Origin: JBDNJM01 sp041687755
GTDB lineage: Bacteria > Planctomycetota > UBA1135 > GCA-002686595
Reading direction: 5' to 3'
Length of the DNA stretch: 64,000 bases
Assembly (NCBI GenBank): GCA_041687755.1
Contig: JBDNJM010000023.1
Coordinates: 62,001-126,000, forward strand
The position numbers and the translations under genes are program-made. The notes beneath the pieces were generated by a model, which saw nothing but the letters and a program-made list of their open reading frames with translations, did no database searches and was not told the origin of the DNA. Shown piece after piece: positions 52,897 through 63,409 of this stretch (position 1 is the first letter of the stretch; each line of letters opens with the position of its first letter).

Positions 52897-53343
52897 GCTG
52901 ATGGCGACGACCTTCACCTTGAAGGTCAGCTCCATCCCGGCGAAGGGGTGGTTCAGGTCGACCATCACGGCCTCGTCGTTGGTCTCGACGACGAGCACCT
53001 CGATTTCTTCCTCTTGGTCGTCGGCGTCGCCCTCCTCGGGCTCGAGCAGGATCGGGAGGATGTCGCCGGGGTGCACGTCGGCGCCCTCGGGGAGCTGCTC
53101 GCGGGGGATCGCGACGACCTCCGCCGGGTCGTGGTCGCCGTAGGCGTCGGCGGGCTGGAGGGTGACCTCCAGCTCCTCGCCGACCTCCTTGCCGATCAGC
53201 GCCGCGTCCAGTCCAGCGGCAACCTCGCCGTCACCGGCGACGTACTCCAGGGGCAGGCCTTCCTCGTTCTGCTCGAGGAGTTCTCCTTCGGGGCTGTAGA
53301 CGGAGAATTCGACGTGGACGGTAGAGCCGGTGGCGATGGGCAT
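52894..53343 (-). CDS. SlyD-like FKBP-type peptidyl-prolyl isomerase
   Basis: A 149-residue cytosolic foldase/chaperone. TVHVEFSVYSPEGELLEQN starts the FKBP domain; an insert-in-flap domain is suggested by ADAYGDHDPAEVVAIPREQL and GDILPILLEPE; the ending LNHPFAGMELTFKVKVVAIS is the classic SlyD/FkpA-like terminus. It lacks SlyD's His-rich metal tail and has an acidic stretch (EEGDADDQEEEIE) instead. The stop codon belongs to a repeat element. Confidence 0.9.
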   Translation of the reverse strand: MPIATGSTVHVEFSVYSPEGELLEQNEEGLPLEYVAGDGEVAAGLDAALIGKEVGEELEVTLQPADAYGDHDPAEVVAIPREQLPEGADVHPGDILPILLEPEEGDADDQEEEIEVLVVETNDEAVMVDLNHPFAGMELTFKVKVVAIS

Positions 53344-53376
53344 GGGGGCCTGTTGGATTGGGGGCGCTAAGGGCGC

Positions 53377-55296
<1,920 letters not shown>

Positions 55297-55472
55297 GTGG
55301 GGGGTTGCCGTCGTCGTGGAGGTCAGGTGCTCGGCACCGGCGAATCGGCCGTGTTGCGGGCGGCAGAGTATAGGTCCGCTCCAGCGCGGCGGAACCCCCC
55401 GCGGAGCCCGGGTCAGAGCGAAGGGGCGAGGGCGCAGGAGCCCCAGGGAGAGGCCCGGGACCGTTGCCTGGC

Positions 55473-56504
55473 TCAGCTCTGGGTGCTGACCAGTTCCAGG
55501 CAGGCCGGCGCAGGATCGCCTGGGGCCAGCTCGGCACGCTCGACGAGGCGCTCGACCAGCCGCTCCGGGCTCTGCTCCCGCAGCCAGCTCTCAGGTGCGC
55601 CCTGGAGCAGGTCACCGGCCACCCAGTAGCGGAACAGCTGCTTGATGCGTCCCGAGATGCGGCCGGGGCGCGCGTCACCTTCCAGAACGAGCCGGTCCGC
55701 GTAATCCAGCAGGAAGCGGGCGGCTCGGGGCGCGGGGACCTGCTCACCGCTGAAGATCCAGGGGTCGCCCAGGGCGGCCCGGCCGACCATCGCGAAGCGG
55801 CAGCCGGTCTCTTTGAGCAGGCGTGCGAGGTCGGCGTGGCGCTCCACGCCCCCGTTTCCGCAAACGGGGATTCCGACGGCTGCCACGGCGCGCTCCAGCC
55901 TGCGCCAGTCCGCGCAGTCCCGATAGGCCTCGGCGCGGGTGCGGCAGTGCACGGTGAGCAGCGCCGCGCCGCCGGCCTCGGTCGCCTTGGCGAGGTCCTC
56001 GATGAGGTCGTCGTTCTCGCCCCCGGCGCGGATCTTGGCCGTCACGGGCACCTGAACGGCGGCGCGCACGGCGGCGACGATGCTCTCGATGCGCGGGGGG
56101 TCCTCGAGCAGGCCGGCCCCGGCGCACCCGCGCAGGGCCCCCTTGGCCGGGCAGCCGAAGTTGAGGTCGATCAGAGGGGCGCCGCTGGCCTCGGCGCGCG
56201 CGGCCGTTTCGGCGAGGGACCCGAGGTCGGAGCCCATGAGCTGCAGCCCGACCGGTGAGGGGTAGCGCCGCGGTCCGAGCTCGCGCACGAGCGCGTGGAG
56301 CGGGAGCGGGTCGCGCACGACGCGCACGAACTCGGTGAACGCGCCGCCGAGCACGGTCGGCTCGTGCAGCTCGAGCACGACGTCCCGGAAGCACGGCTCG
56401 GTCACGCCCTCCATCGGGGCGAGCAGGTACGGCCCGGTGAACGGCAGGCCCGCAAAGTACGGCGGCGGAGACGGGCGGTGCTCCCCGGGCGCGACGCCGA
56501 TCAC
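55473..56504 (-). CDS. tRNA-dihydrouridine synthase
   Basis: A 343-residue FMN enzyme reducing uridines in tRNA D-loops. YLLAPMEGVTEPCFRDVVLE is the FMN-binding start; LNFGCPAKGALRGCAGAGLL contains the catalytic Cys region; VPVTAKIRAGGEN, LTVHCRTRAEAY and PVCGNGGV complete the barrel. Which uridine it targets (DusA, B or C type) is unclear. Start is GTG, overlapping the kinase stop as GTGA, so it is the third gene of a PhoB-PhoR-Dus operon, an unusual partner for a two-component system. Confidence 0.92.
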   Translation of the reverse strand: MIGVAPGEHRPSPPPYFAGLPFTGPYLLAPMEGVTEPCFRDVVLELHEPTVLGGAFTEFVRVVRDPLPLHALVRELGPRRYPSPVGLQLMGSDLGSLAETAARAEASGAPLIDLNFGCPAKGALRGCAGAGLLEDPPRIESIVAAVRAAVQVPVTAKIRAGGENDDLIEDLAKATEAGGAALLTVHCRTRAEAYRDCADWRRLERAVAAVGIPVCGNGGVERHADLARLLKETGCRFAMVGRAALGDPWIFSGEQVPAPRAARFLLDYADRLVLEGDARPGRISGRIKQLFRYWVAGDLLQGAPESWLREQSPERLVERLVERAELAPGDPAPACLELVSTQS

Positions 56505-57838
56505 GAGGGCGTCCAGGGCAGGCTCAGCACGAACCGGCAGCCGACGCCCAGCTCGCCCTCCGCGCGCACGACGCCGCCGTGCAGGGCGACGGCGTGCTTC
56601 ACGATCGAGAGCCCCAGCCCCGTTCCGCCGACGGCGCGGCTGCGGGCGGCGTCGACGCGGTAGAAGCGCTCGAAGATGCGCGCGCGGTGCTCGCGAGGGA
56701 TGCCCGGTCCCTGGTCCTCGATAATCAGCTCGAGGCGGTCGTCCACCTGTCGACCTGAGAGCGTCACGGTGGAGCCCTCGGGGCTGTACTTGACCGCGTT
56801 GTCGACCAGGTTCGTGAGCGCCTGGGTCAGGACGGCCGCATCGAGCGGCGCGCGGTCGGGCAGGCCCTCGGACTTCAGGACGATGCGGATCTGCTTCTCC
56901 TCGGCCGCGTCGGAGTAGATCGTCGCGACGTCGAGCAGCAGCTGAGCCGGGTCCACGGAAGCGAGGTCGGCGGACTCGGCGTGCTCGAGCCGCGAGAGCT
57001 CGATCAGGTCGCCGATGATCGAGTCGAGCCGGCGCGAGTTGCGCGCGATGCGCTCCAGCCCGTCGGTGACATGGGCCTCGAGGCCGGGCTCTTCCGCGAG
57101 CGTCTCCGCGAACCCGAGGATTGAGGCCAGGGGCGAGCGCATCTCATGGGTGACGTTGGTCACGAAGTCGGTGCGCACCGCCTCCAGGTGGCGCAGGTCG
57201 GTGACGTCATGCATCGCGACCAGGACGCGCGTCGTGCCGTCCTGTTCGGGCAGGTCGACGCCGGTGATGCGTAGCACGCGCTTGCCGTTGCGCCCCGGGA
57301 ACTCGATGTTGTGCGGTTCGGGACGCAGCCCCTGGCGCGCCCTGCGCACGAGGTCGAGCAGCTGCAGCTGGCGCACGACGACCTCCAGCTTGCGGCCGAG
57401 GGCGTCGGGCGGCGACGAGAGCATCTGGTGGGCCGCGTCGTTGATGCGCTCGATGCGATCCTCGCCGTCCAGCACGACGATGCCGTTGGTCGTGCCCTGG
57501 AGGATGGCGATCAGGTCGTTGCGCTCCTGGCGCACCTGGCTCAGTACGTCGCCGACGCGTTCGCGCGCGCGCTCGACGAGTTGGGTCATCTCCGCGAAGT
57601 CCGGGTTCCCGCGGCGCGGTCGCTTCACGGGCAGCGAGAGCAGTGTCGTGCGCAGGGGCTCGAGTCCCGCCAAGCCCACGCGCGTGGCGACCAGGGCTGA
57701 CAGCGCACCGACTCCGAGTCCGACGAGGGGGTGGGCAGCTGAGCCAAGCCACGTCGCCCCAGCGCACAGGCTCGCGCCGATCCACAGCCCCCGGGCCAGC
57801 GGGTCGCCCTCGCCCGCGGTGTCCGGTCCCTCCTGCAC
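56501..57838 (-). CDS. PhoR-like sensor histidine kinase
   Basis: A 445-residue membrane kinase from GTG 57838, which overlaps the regulator stop as TAGTG; a longer ATG start 51 bp upstream would overlap it further. Two N-terminal hydrophobic segments (about 16-33 and 37-55), a HAMP-like linker, a PAS domain (about 100-200, GIVVLDGEDRIERINDAAHQ), the H-box FVTNVTHEMRSPLASILGF, N-box LTNLVDNAVKYSPEG and G-boxes EDQGPGIP and GTGLGLSIVKH. Architecture matches PhoR, phosphate-limitation sensor, but no pho regulon genes are nearby, so the stimulus is not certain. Confidence 0.93.
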   Translation of the reverse strand: MQEGPDTAGEGDPLARGLWIGASLCAGATWLGSAAHPLVGLGVGALSALVATRVGLAGLEPLRTTLLSLPVKRPRRGNPDFAEMTQLVERARERVGDVLSQVRQERNDLIAILQGTTNGIVVLDGEDRIERINDAAHQMLSSPPDALGRKLEVVVRQLQLLDLVRRARQGLRPEPHNIEFPGRNGKRVLRITGVDLPEQDGTTRVLVAMHDVTDLRHLEAVRTDFVTNVTHEMRSPLASILGFAETLAEEPGLEAHVTDGLERIARNSRRLDSIIGDLIELSRLEHAESADLASVDPAQLLLDVATIYSDAAEEKQIRIVLKSEGLPDRAPLDAAVLTQALTNLVDNAVKYSPEGSTVTLSGRQVDDRLELIIEDQGPGIPREHRARIFERFYRVDAARSRAVGGTGLGLSIVKHAVALHGGVVRAEGELGVGCRFVLSLPWTPS

Positions 57839-58521
57839 TACCTGGATTCCTTGGCGCGATAGCCGACGCCGCGGACGGTCTCGATCCACTCGGAGCCGGC
57901 ACCCAACTTGCGGCGCAGCGAGGCCACGTGCACGTCGACCGTCCGGTCGAGGGAGGGGCCGCCGCCGACTTGCTCGAGGATCTCGGAGCGCTCGCGCACG
58001 CGACCGGGCCGCTCAAGCAGGAACTGCAGCAGACGAAACTCCGTGCGCGTGACGTCGATGCGCTCGTCGTCAACGGTGACCTCGAAGCGCAGCACGTCGA
58101 GGGCGATGGGCCCCAGCCGCAGGGTTTCGGGCAGGTCCGTCTGGCGGATGTTGGCGCGCCGCAGGAGGTTTCGCACGCGCGCGACCAGGATGCGCGGGGA
58201 GAACGGCTTGACCACGTAGTCGTCCGCGCCGAGCTCCAGAGCGCAGACCACGTCAGCCTCTTCGGAGCGCGCGGACATGACCAGCACCGGCAGGTCCTCT
58301 TGGCCGTGGCGGCCCTTCAGGTCGCGGCAGAACTGGAACCCGTCCAGGCCGGGCAGCATTAGGTCCAGCACCACGCAGTCGGGTCGCTCGGCGAGTACCG
58401 CGGCCAGGCCCTCGGCGCCGTCGCCGTAGTGCTCGACCTCCCAGCCCTCGCGGGTCAGGTGCATACGGACGAGCTCGGCGATGTCCGGCTCGTCCTCGAC
58501 TACGATGATGCGGGTCTGCAT
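57838..58521 (-). CDS. OmpR/PhoB-family response regulator
   Basis: A 227-residue DNA-binding regulator. Receiver with acidic pair VVEDEPDIAEL, phospho-accepting Asp in CVVLDLMLPGLDG and Lys in YVVKPFSP. Winged-helix domain with VTRTEFRLLQFLLERPGRVR and the recognition part RTVDVHVASLRRKLG, ending ETVRGVGYRAK. First gene of an operon with the kinase and tRNA-dihydrouridine synthase. Divergent from the dehydratase, 44 bp apart, so it may also control that gene. Confidence 0.94.
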   Translation of the reverse strand: MQTRIIVVEDEPDIAELVRMHLTREGWEVEHYGDGAEGLAAVLAERPDCVVLDLMLPGLDGFQFCRDLKGRHGQEDLPVLVMSARSEEADVVCALELGADDYVVKPFSPRILVARVRNLLRRANIRQTDLPETLRLGPIALDVLRFEVTVDDERIDVTRTEFRLLQFLLERPGRVRERSEILEQVGGGPSLDRTVDVHVASLRRKLGAGSEWIETVRGVGYRAKESR

Positions 58522-58565
58522 GGCGGGTGACGTTGTGGGGGCATGCTCACTCTTTGCCCAATACT

Positions 58566-59613
58566 ATGCCGAATCCGGATCCGAGCCGCGAAGCCCAGGT
58601 GCCGACCACCGCGCCGACCCCCGCCGAGGTGCCCGGGATCGAGGATGTTCGAGCGGCTGCCGAAGCGATTCGCTGTCAGGTGCGGCGCACGCCGCTGGTC
58701 GAGTTTCCCGCGGGCGACCCGCGGATGCGGCTCTGGCTGAAGCTCGAGTGCCTGCAGGTGACGGGGGCCTTCAAGGCGCGCGGGGCCAGCTTTCACGTCT
58801 CCCAGCTGAGCGCGGCCGAGCGGGCGGCGGGGGTCGTGGCGGTCAGCTCCGGCAACCACGCCAAGGCGGTGGCCTGGGCCGCTCGGCTGGCGGGGGTGGC
58901 GGCGACGGTGTGCATGCCCGCCAACGCCTACCCCTCGAAGATCGAGGCGGCGCGGCGCTTCGGGGCCGAGGTGTTCTTGGGCGCGGATCGAGACGCCGCC
59001 GAAGCCCGCGCCCGGGAGCTGGCGGCCGCGGGCCGGACCTTCGTGCCACCCTACGACGATCCCCGGACGATCGCGGGGCAGGGCACGGTGGGGCTCGAGA
59101 TCCTCGAGCAGCGACCGAGCGTCGACCGCATCCTGGTGCCGGTCGGAGGCGGCGGGCTGCTGGCCGGAATCTCCATCGTCGCCAAGGACCGGCGGGATGC
59201 GACGGCGGACGCGACCGCTCCCAGCGTCATCGGAGTCGAGCCCAGCGGAGCGGCCGGCATGACCCGAGCCCTCGAAGCCGGGCGCGTCGTCGCTCTGGAG
59301 CGGATCGAATCGCGCGTCCAGGGTCTCACGCCGCCGGGCGCGGGTCACCTGAACTTGGCGGTGGTCGAGCGCTGCGGCACGACCGTTCGGCACCTCGATG
59401 ACGACGTGATCCTGCGCGCGCAGGCGCGGCTGGTCCGCGAGGGCGGCTGGACGCTCGAGCCAGCGGGTGCGGCTGCGGCGGCCTTGGTGCTGGAGGGGGG
59501 GGGCGTTCGAGGAAGAGCTCGAGGGCTACGGTCCCGAGCGGCCCCTGGAGGTCGTCGCGGTGCTCACGGGCGGCAACCCCGACGTGGAGCAGATCGCGAG
59601 CCTGCGCCGATGA
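58566..59613 (+). CDS. PLP-dependent serine/threonine dehydratase, frameshifted in a 9-G run
   Basis: Fold-type II dehydratase: TGAFKARGASFHVS with the PLP Lys, SSGNHAKAVAWAARL, the glycine loop VPVGGGGLLAGIS and LEPAGAAAAALVLEGG. At 59495-59503 a run of nine G breaks the frame; with eight G the protein continues AFEEELEGYGPERPLEVVAV and LTGGNPDVEQIASLRR to TGA 59613 (348 residues, normal length). As read, the frame instead fuses into the next gene. ATG 58566 is preferred. Makes 2-oxobutyrate or pyruvate from threonine or serine. A sequencing slip, phase variation or true mutation are all possible. Confidence 0.85.
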
Positions 59614-61355
59614 CCGGCGGGTTCGCTCGGCGCGCGGCCGTCCTGGTCCTTTGCATGGCGCTCGGCGCCTGCGAACGGCGCTCGGCGACCCCGCTGCGGC
59701 CGCCGGTGGTGGTGCTGCTGCAGCTGGAGGGCGCGGATGGCTCTCCGTCGGCAGCGAGCCCGTGGGCGCCGCGTCTGGAGGGCTCGGGCGCCGCTCGCCG
59801 GGTCGTGTTCGAGTCACGCGACCGCTCGGCGGCGGGGACCCTGGCGACGATTCTGAGCGGGGCCGACGCGCGCGTTCACGGGCTCCTGTCGGCGCGGGAT
59901 CTCGGGGCCCACCAGGCCGCCGACGGCGTGGCGAGCGTGGCCGAGGCGTTCGGCAGCGCGGGTTGGGACGTGCGCGGGCGGAGCGGCCTGGGCTGGCTGT
60001 CGGAGGACCACTCGGGCCCTCGCCGGGGCTTCGATGCGTGGGCGGCCGCCGAGGGACACGAGGCTCCGGAGCGGACGCTTGCGCAGCTCGGCGACGGTCT
60101 CCGGTCGCGTCCGACGCTGCTCTGCGGCGTGCTGGCGCTGCCGGCGTTCGAGGGGCGCACGGCGCCGGGGGCGGCCGCGGCGGAGCTGAGCCAGCTCGGC
60201 GCCTTCGGCGACTCTGCGGACCTGGGCGCCAGGGCTCGGGCGGGTGAGGCGGGCGCGTGGGAGGCGCTCGTGGAGCAGTTTGCGCGCCGGCGCGGCTCGG
60301 CGGGGCATGTCGAGCTGAAGGCTGCCGTGGCGCGGGTGGACCGGGCGGCGCTGCGCGCGGCGCTCGACGCGGCGGTCTCCGAGCTGGCCGGCACGCACCG
60401 CGTCCTGGGCATCGCGCTGGTGGAGCGGCTCGAGCGTGGCGCTGGGCGCGGGATGTTGGTCTCGGTGCAGTCGGACGAGCGCCTAGCGCCGCCGCACGAG
60501 CCGCGCGCTCTCGCGCGCTGGGCGTGCGAGCTGGCGGGCGTCGCCTGGACGCCGACGCCTCCAGGCCCCGCGGACTGGGACGTTCAAGACCTGTGCGGCC
60601 TGGTCCTGGACTGCCCGGCGGGATCGGGGCGCTTCGCGCTGCGCCTGCGCGTTCAGGAGCCGGTGCTGTCGGGCGGGCGGATTGCGGCGCTGGAGGCCGG
60701 CGTCGAGGTCGATGTGCGCGCCCTCGAAGCGGAGCGCGGGGTCGAGTTGCGCGTGGAGATCGACGCCAGGTCTGCAGCGCGGCGCGTGACGGTGGACTCG
60801 AGCGTCAGGGCGGTGGATTGGGGCCTCGAGTGGACGGTGCTGGAGCCGGGCCCGGGGGCTCGGGCGGCGGGGCCGATCGTGCGGGACCCGGAGGGTCGGC
60901 CGCGAGTGTTGCTCTACGAGGTGGCGGCTTCGCCCTGGGCCCTTGCGCCGGCGGGTGCGGAGGGGCTGCGCATCGAGCTCGATGGAGAGGGGGCGGTGCT
61001 GCGTTGGGAAGGCGATCCGCCGAGCGATGGCCCCCAGGTCGCATTGGCCAGACGGCAGAGATCGGATTGGAGTTTTGAGAGCTTTGAGCTTGCGCCGGGC
61101 ACCTCGCTGCCCGTGGTGACTCGGCAAGGCCTGCTGATCGCAGCGTCTGGCGTGCCCAGGCTCGCTGGGAGCTGGCTTGTGCCCCCTACGTTCAAAATGC
61201 GCCTGATTCCTGGGGGCGCAGAGCGACTGCCTACGGACTACGTTCACGAGAGCTTGGTGCCTGAGCTAAGGCGGCGCGGCCCTAACCTGCCACGCCTCGA
61301 AGCGGCGGGGGACCAACTCCGGGCACGGGTGGAGGCTCTCCACCCATCTGAATAG
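59610..61355 (+). CDS. Lipoprotein with a degenerate sulfatase/alkaline-phosphatase-like domain
   Basis: A 581-residue exported lipoprotein (lipobox ALGAC). ATG 59610 overlaps the corrected dehydratase stop (ATGA). The N-terminal part follows sulfatase order: strand VVVLLQLEGADG where metal-binding Asp pairs are expected, GTLATILSGADARVHGLLS, SVAEAFGSAGWDVRGRSGLG and GPRRGFDAWAAAEG. The nucleophile motif (C/S-x-P-x-R) and Asp pairs are not preserved, so catalysis is doubtful. The C-terminal half is beta-rich, no match. Sulfatase ancestry is inference. Confidence 0.65.
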   Translation: MTGGFARRAAVLVLCMALGACERRSATPLRPPVVVLLQLEGADGSPSAASPWAPRLEGSGAARRVVFESRDRSAAGTLATILSGADARVHGLLSARDLGAHQAADGVASVAEAFGSAGWDVRGRSGLGWLSEDHSGPRRGFDAWAAAEGHEAPERTLAQLGDGLRSRPTLLCGVLALPAFEGRTAPGAAAAELSQLGAFGDSADLGARARAGEAGAWEALVEQFARRRGSAGHVELKAAVARVDRAALRAALDAAVSELAGTHRVLGIALVERLERGAGRGMLVSVQSDERLAPPHEPRALARWACELAGVAWTPTPPGPADWDVQDLCGLVLDCPAGSGRFALRLRVQEPVLSGGRIAALEAGVEVDVRALEAERGVELRVEIDARSAARRVTVDSSVRAVDWGLEWTVLEPGPGARAAGPIVRDPEGRPRVLLYEVAASPWALAPAGAEGLRIELDGEGAVLRWEGDPPSDGPQVALARRQRSDWSFESFELAPGTSLPVVTRQGLLIAASGVPRLAGSWLVPPTFKMRLIPGGAERLPTDYVHESLVPELRRRGPNLPRLEAAGDQLRARVEALHPSE

Positions 61356-61372
61356 CGTTCTGCTGACCGTGC

Positions 61373-62062
61373 ATGCGTCGGCGTGGAGCGCGCTTTCTCT
61401 CTCCCCTAGTTGACACATTGGATAAGCAGCTTTGGACCCATCATGTCCGCGAACCCGCGCAGCTGGAGGCTCTGACCTCGCCTGCGCGAATCGAGATCGT
61501 GGTCTGCCTCGAGTCGACGGGACCGGCAACGGTCCGCCAACTCGCCGAACGCCTCGGCCGCAAGCCGAGCTCCCTCTACTACCACGTCGAACTCCTGGAG
61601 CGCGTCGGCCTGCTGACCAGCGTCGAGACCCGGCGCCCCGACGGTCGCGCCGAGGCCCAGTTCCAGCTGATCGCGAATCGCATCACGCTGCAGATTGACG
61701 CGAGCGAGCCGGGGATGCTTCAGCACGCGACCCAGGCGACGTCCGCGACCCTGCGCCTCGCCTCCCGCGAGGCCAGTCGGGCCTACGAGCGCGGATGGAA
61801 CACCAAGGGACACGGCATGTACGCCGTGCGGCTGAAGGTCAAGCTCGACGAAGAAGACCACGCGCAGATGGTCAAGCACCTACGGGAGATCGAGGAGCTG
61901 GTCCGCAGGCGCTCGATTTCGCCCGCGGAATCGGGCCGGGTCTACTCCTGGACCACGATGTTGGTTCCTGTTGCAGAGCCCGATGTTGCCGCGCCCGGCG
62001 AGGGCTCTGCGACCGGCGAAGGCGTTCCCGCCGGTAGCCGTTTCTTGCCGTCGGGCGACTAG
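61373..62062 (+). CDS. ArsR-like winged-helix transcriptional regulator
   Basis: A 229-residue protein. The helix-turn-helix is at about 30-90: LTSPARIEIVVCLESTGPAT, VRQLAERLGRKPSSLYYHVE and LLERVGLLTSVETRRPDGRA, the HTH_20/ArsR style with a beta wing. The C-terminal domain (about 110-205) includes AQMVKHLREIEELVRRRSIS, probably for dimerisation or ligand sensing; no metal-binding Cys pair. The first codons (MRRRGARFL) could be dispensable. Target unknown; possibly the upstream lipoprotein operon. Confidence 0.85.
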   Translation: MRRRGARFLSPLVDTLDKQLWTHHVREPAQLEALTSPARIEIVVCLESTGPATVRQLAERLGRKPSSLYYHVELLERVGLLTSVETRRPDGRAEAQFQLIANRITLQIDASEPGMLQHATQATSATLRLASREASRAYERGWNTKGHGMYAVRLKVKLDEEDHAQMVKHLREIEELVRRRSISPAESGRVYSWTTMLVPVAEPDVAAPGEGSATGEGVPAGSRFLPSGD

Positions 62063-62090
62063 GGCCTGGCCTGGGTCGGGGCGCCGGGCC

Positions 62091-62200
62091 TGTGCCCGGT
62101 AAGCCCTGTGCCCGGTAAGCCCTGTGCCCGGTAAGCCCTGTGCCCGGTAAGCCCTGTGCCCGGTAAGCCCGTGCTCCGGTAAGCCCGTGCTCCGGTAAGT
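62091..62200. repeat. 16-bp tandem repeat with a 15-bp variant
   Basis: Five units of TGTGCCCGGTAAGCCC (62091 onwards) are followed by two 15-bp units of the type GTGCTCCGGTAAGCC. The array fills the gap between the ArsR-like and TrmJ-like genes. No spacers and not palindromic as a whole; possibly slippage-derived. Confidence 0.85.
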
Positions 62201-62239
62201 TCTGGGACCCCGTCCGCCCGTGCTGCCCTACCGCTCCCC

Positions 62240-62989
62240 ATGAAACGCGTCGTACTCGTTCGCCCCGAAGGTCCCCGCAACGTCGGCAGCGTCGTGCGCG
62301 CCGCCGCCAACTTCGGCCCGGCCGAGATCGTCCTCGTGGATCCCCAGCGGGCCTCGATCCTGATCCACCCGGACTTCGAACAGATGAGCCACGGCGTCAA
62401 GGACGCCGCCAAGCGCTGCCGGGTCGTGCCGACGCTGGAGGCAGCCCTCAGCGATGCGACTCACTCGGTGGGCTTCACGAGCCGCAGCCATCAGCACCGC
62501 ACGGTCGACTCGTTCACGCAGCGGCTGCCCGACCTGACCGCGATCGGCGCCGCGCAGGCCGAGCGACTCGCAATCGTCTTCGGCCCGGAGCGCAACGGCC
62601 TCACGGGCGAGGAGACCGCCCAGTGCCAGGAGCTGTGCCACCTGCCAACCTCCGGCGAGCACGGTTCGCTCAACCTCTCGATGGCCGCGACCGTCGTGCT
62701 GCACAGCCTGTTCGTGCCTGAAGTCGACGAGAGCCTGCCGACGCGCAAGATGCCCCTGACCGGCCGCGATCGCGACTTCTTGATCGCCCGCGCCGCGGAG
62801 ACGCTCGGCGCGCAGGCCTGGACGGACGGCGCGCGCAAAGACCTGGCCGCCTCGGTGGAACGCGTGTTCCGCGGTGCTCCGATGGAGACGCGCGACGCGC
62901 GGGCTTGGCACCTGCTGTTGCGCGCGATGGGGTCCGAGAAGCAGCCGGGGGACTTCGGGTTGGAGGGCGGACGCGCGGGCGTAGAATAG
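62240..62989 (+). CDS. TrmJ-like tRNA/rRNA ribose methyltransferase (SpoU/TrmH superfamily)
   Basis: A 249-residue SAM-dependent 2'-O-methyltransferase of the knotted SPOUT class. VVLVRPEGPRNVGSVVRAAA (motif 1), LAIVFGPERNGLTGEE (motif 2) and CHLPTSGEHGSLNLSMAATV (motif 3, knot) are typical of TrmJ, which methylates position 32 of tRNA. The target nucleotide is inference. ATG 62240 follows CTCCCC. Confidence 0.91.
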   Translation: MKRVVLVRPEGPRNVGSVVRAAANFGPAEIVLVDPQRASILIHPDFEQMSHGVKDAAKRCRVVPTLEAALSDATHSVGFTSRSHQHRTVDSFTQRLPDLTAIGAAQAERLAIVFGPERNGLTGEETAQCQELCHLPTSGEHGSLNLSMAATVVLHSLFVPEVDESLPTRKMPLTGRDRDFLIARAAETLGAQAWTDGARKDLAASVERVFRGAPMETRDARAWHLLLRAMGSEKQPGDFGLEGGRAGVE

Positions 62990-63364
62990 GGGAGCGGGCG
63001 GGTCTGTGGGGAAGAGGTGGCGGCGGGCGTGAGTGGGGAGGTGGGCACCAGGATGAGTGCCGAGCCTGGTGCCGGGGTGAGCGTTGGGGAGCAAGGAGCG
63101 GGATCCAGGTGCGGTGCGCGTGCGCGGAGAGCGGGAGGAGCCTCCGAGGGGCTCTAACGAGACCCACACCCGCCACCCCCCCTCCACCCCGGGATCTGTC
63201 GAGTCCGGCAAGGTGTCAAACCACGCTCGGAAAACCTGCCCGTCAAGCCTCCCGGCGGCCCCTCGATCAGCGCCTCGAGCCAGCCCTCGAACGACATCGT
63301 CGAAGACTTCCTCGAACACGGCTCGGCCCGCACGCCGAGCCGCCCCCCCCCCGCTTTTCCTCCG
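62990..63364. other. G-rich intergenic region
   Basis: No gene supported between the methyltransferase and the GntR regulator. Contains a G/GT-rich first part with a hairpin (separate entry) and a C-rich second part. Frames through it look like chance frames. Confidence 0.4.
63044..63073 (+). terminator. 9-bp hairpin after the TrmJ-like gene
   Basis: GGCACCAGG at 63044-63052 pairs with CCTGGTGCC at 63065-63073. The sequence is related to the GGTGCCAGGCACC core found in the 64-bp inverted repeat at 47.8 kb. Probable terminator. Confidence 0.5.
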
Positions 63365-63397
63365 ATCGACTGTACTAGGTGAGCTAGGACGGTCGAT
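63365..63397 (+). promoter_or_regulatory. Candidate operator upstream of the GntR gene
   Basis: Nested inverted repeats: ATCGAC (63365-63370) with GTCGAT (63392-63397) outside, and CTAG (63375-63378) with CTAG (63384-63387) inside. Located 13-45 bp before the regulator start, where self-regulating YtrA-type repressors usually bind. Site and function are inferred. Confidence 0.4.
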
Positions 63398-63409
63398 GGA
63401 ACGCGGATC

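Noticed and set aside
58527..61355. A genuine 942-codon dehydratase-lipoprotein fusion
   Set aside because: The fusion arises at a 9-G run; the alternate frame gives the normal dehydratase C-terminus and an ATGA overlap, and the second part starts with its own lipoprotein signal.
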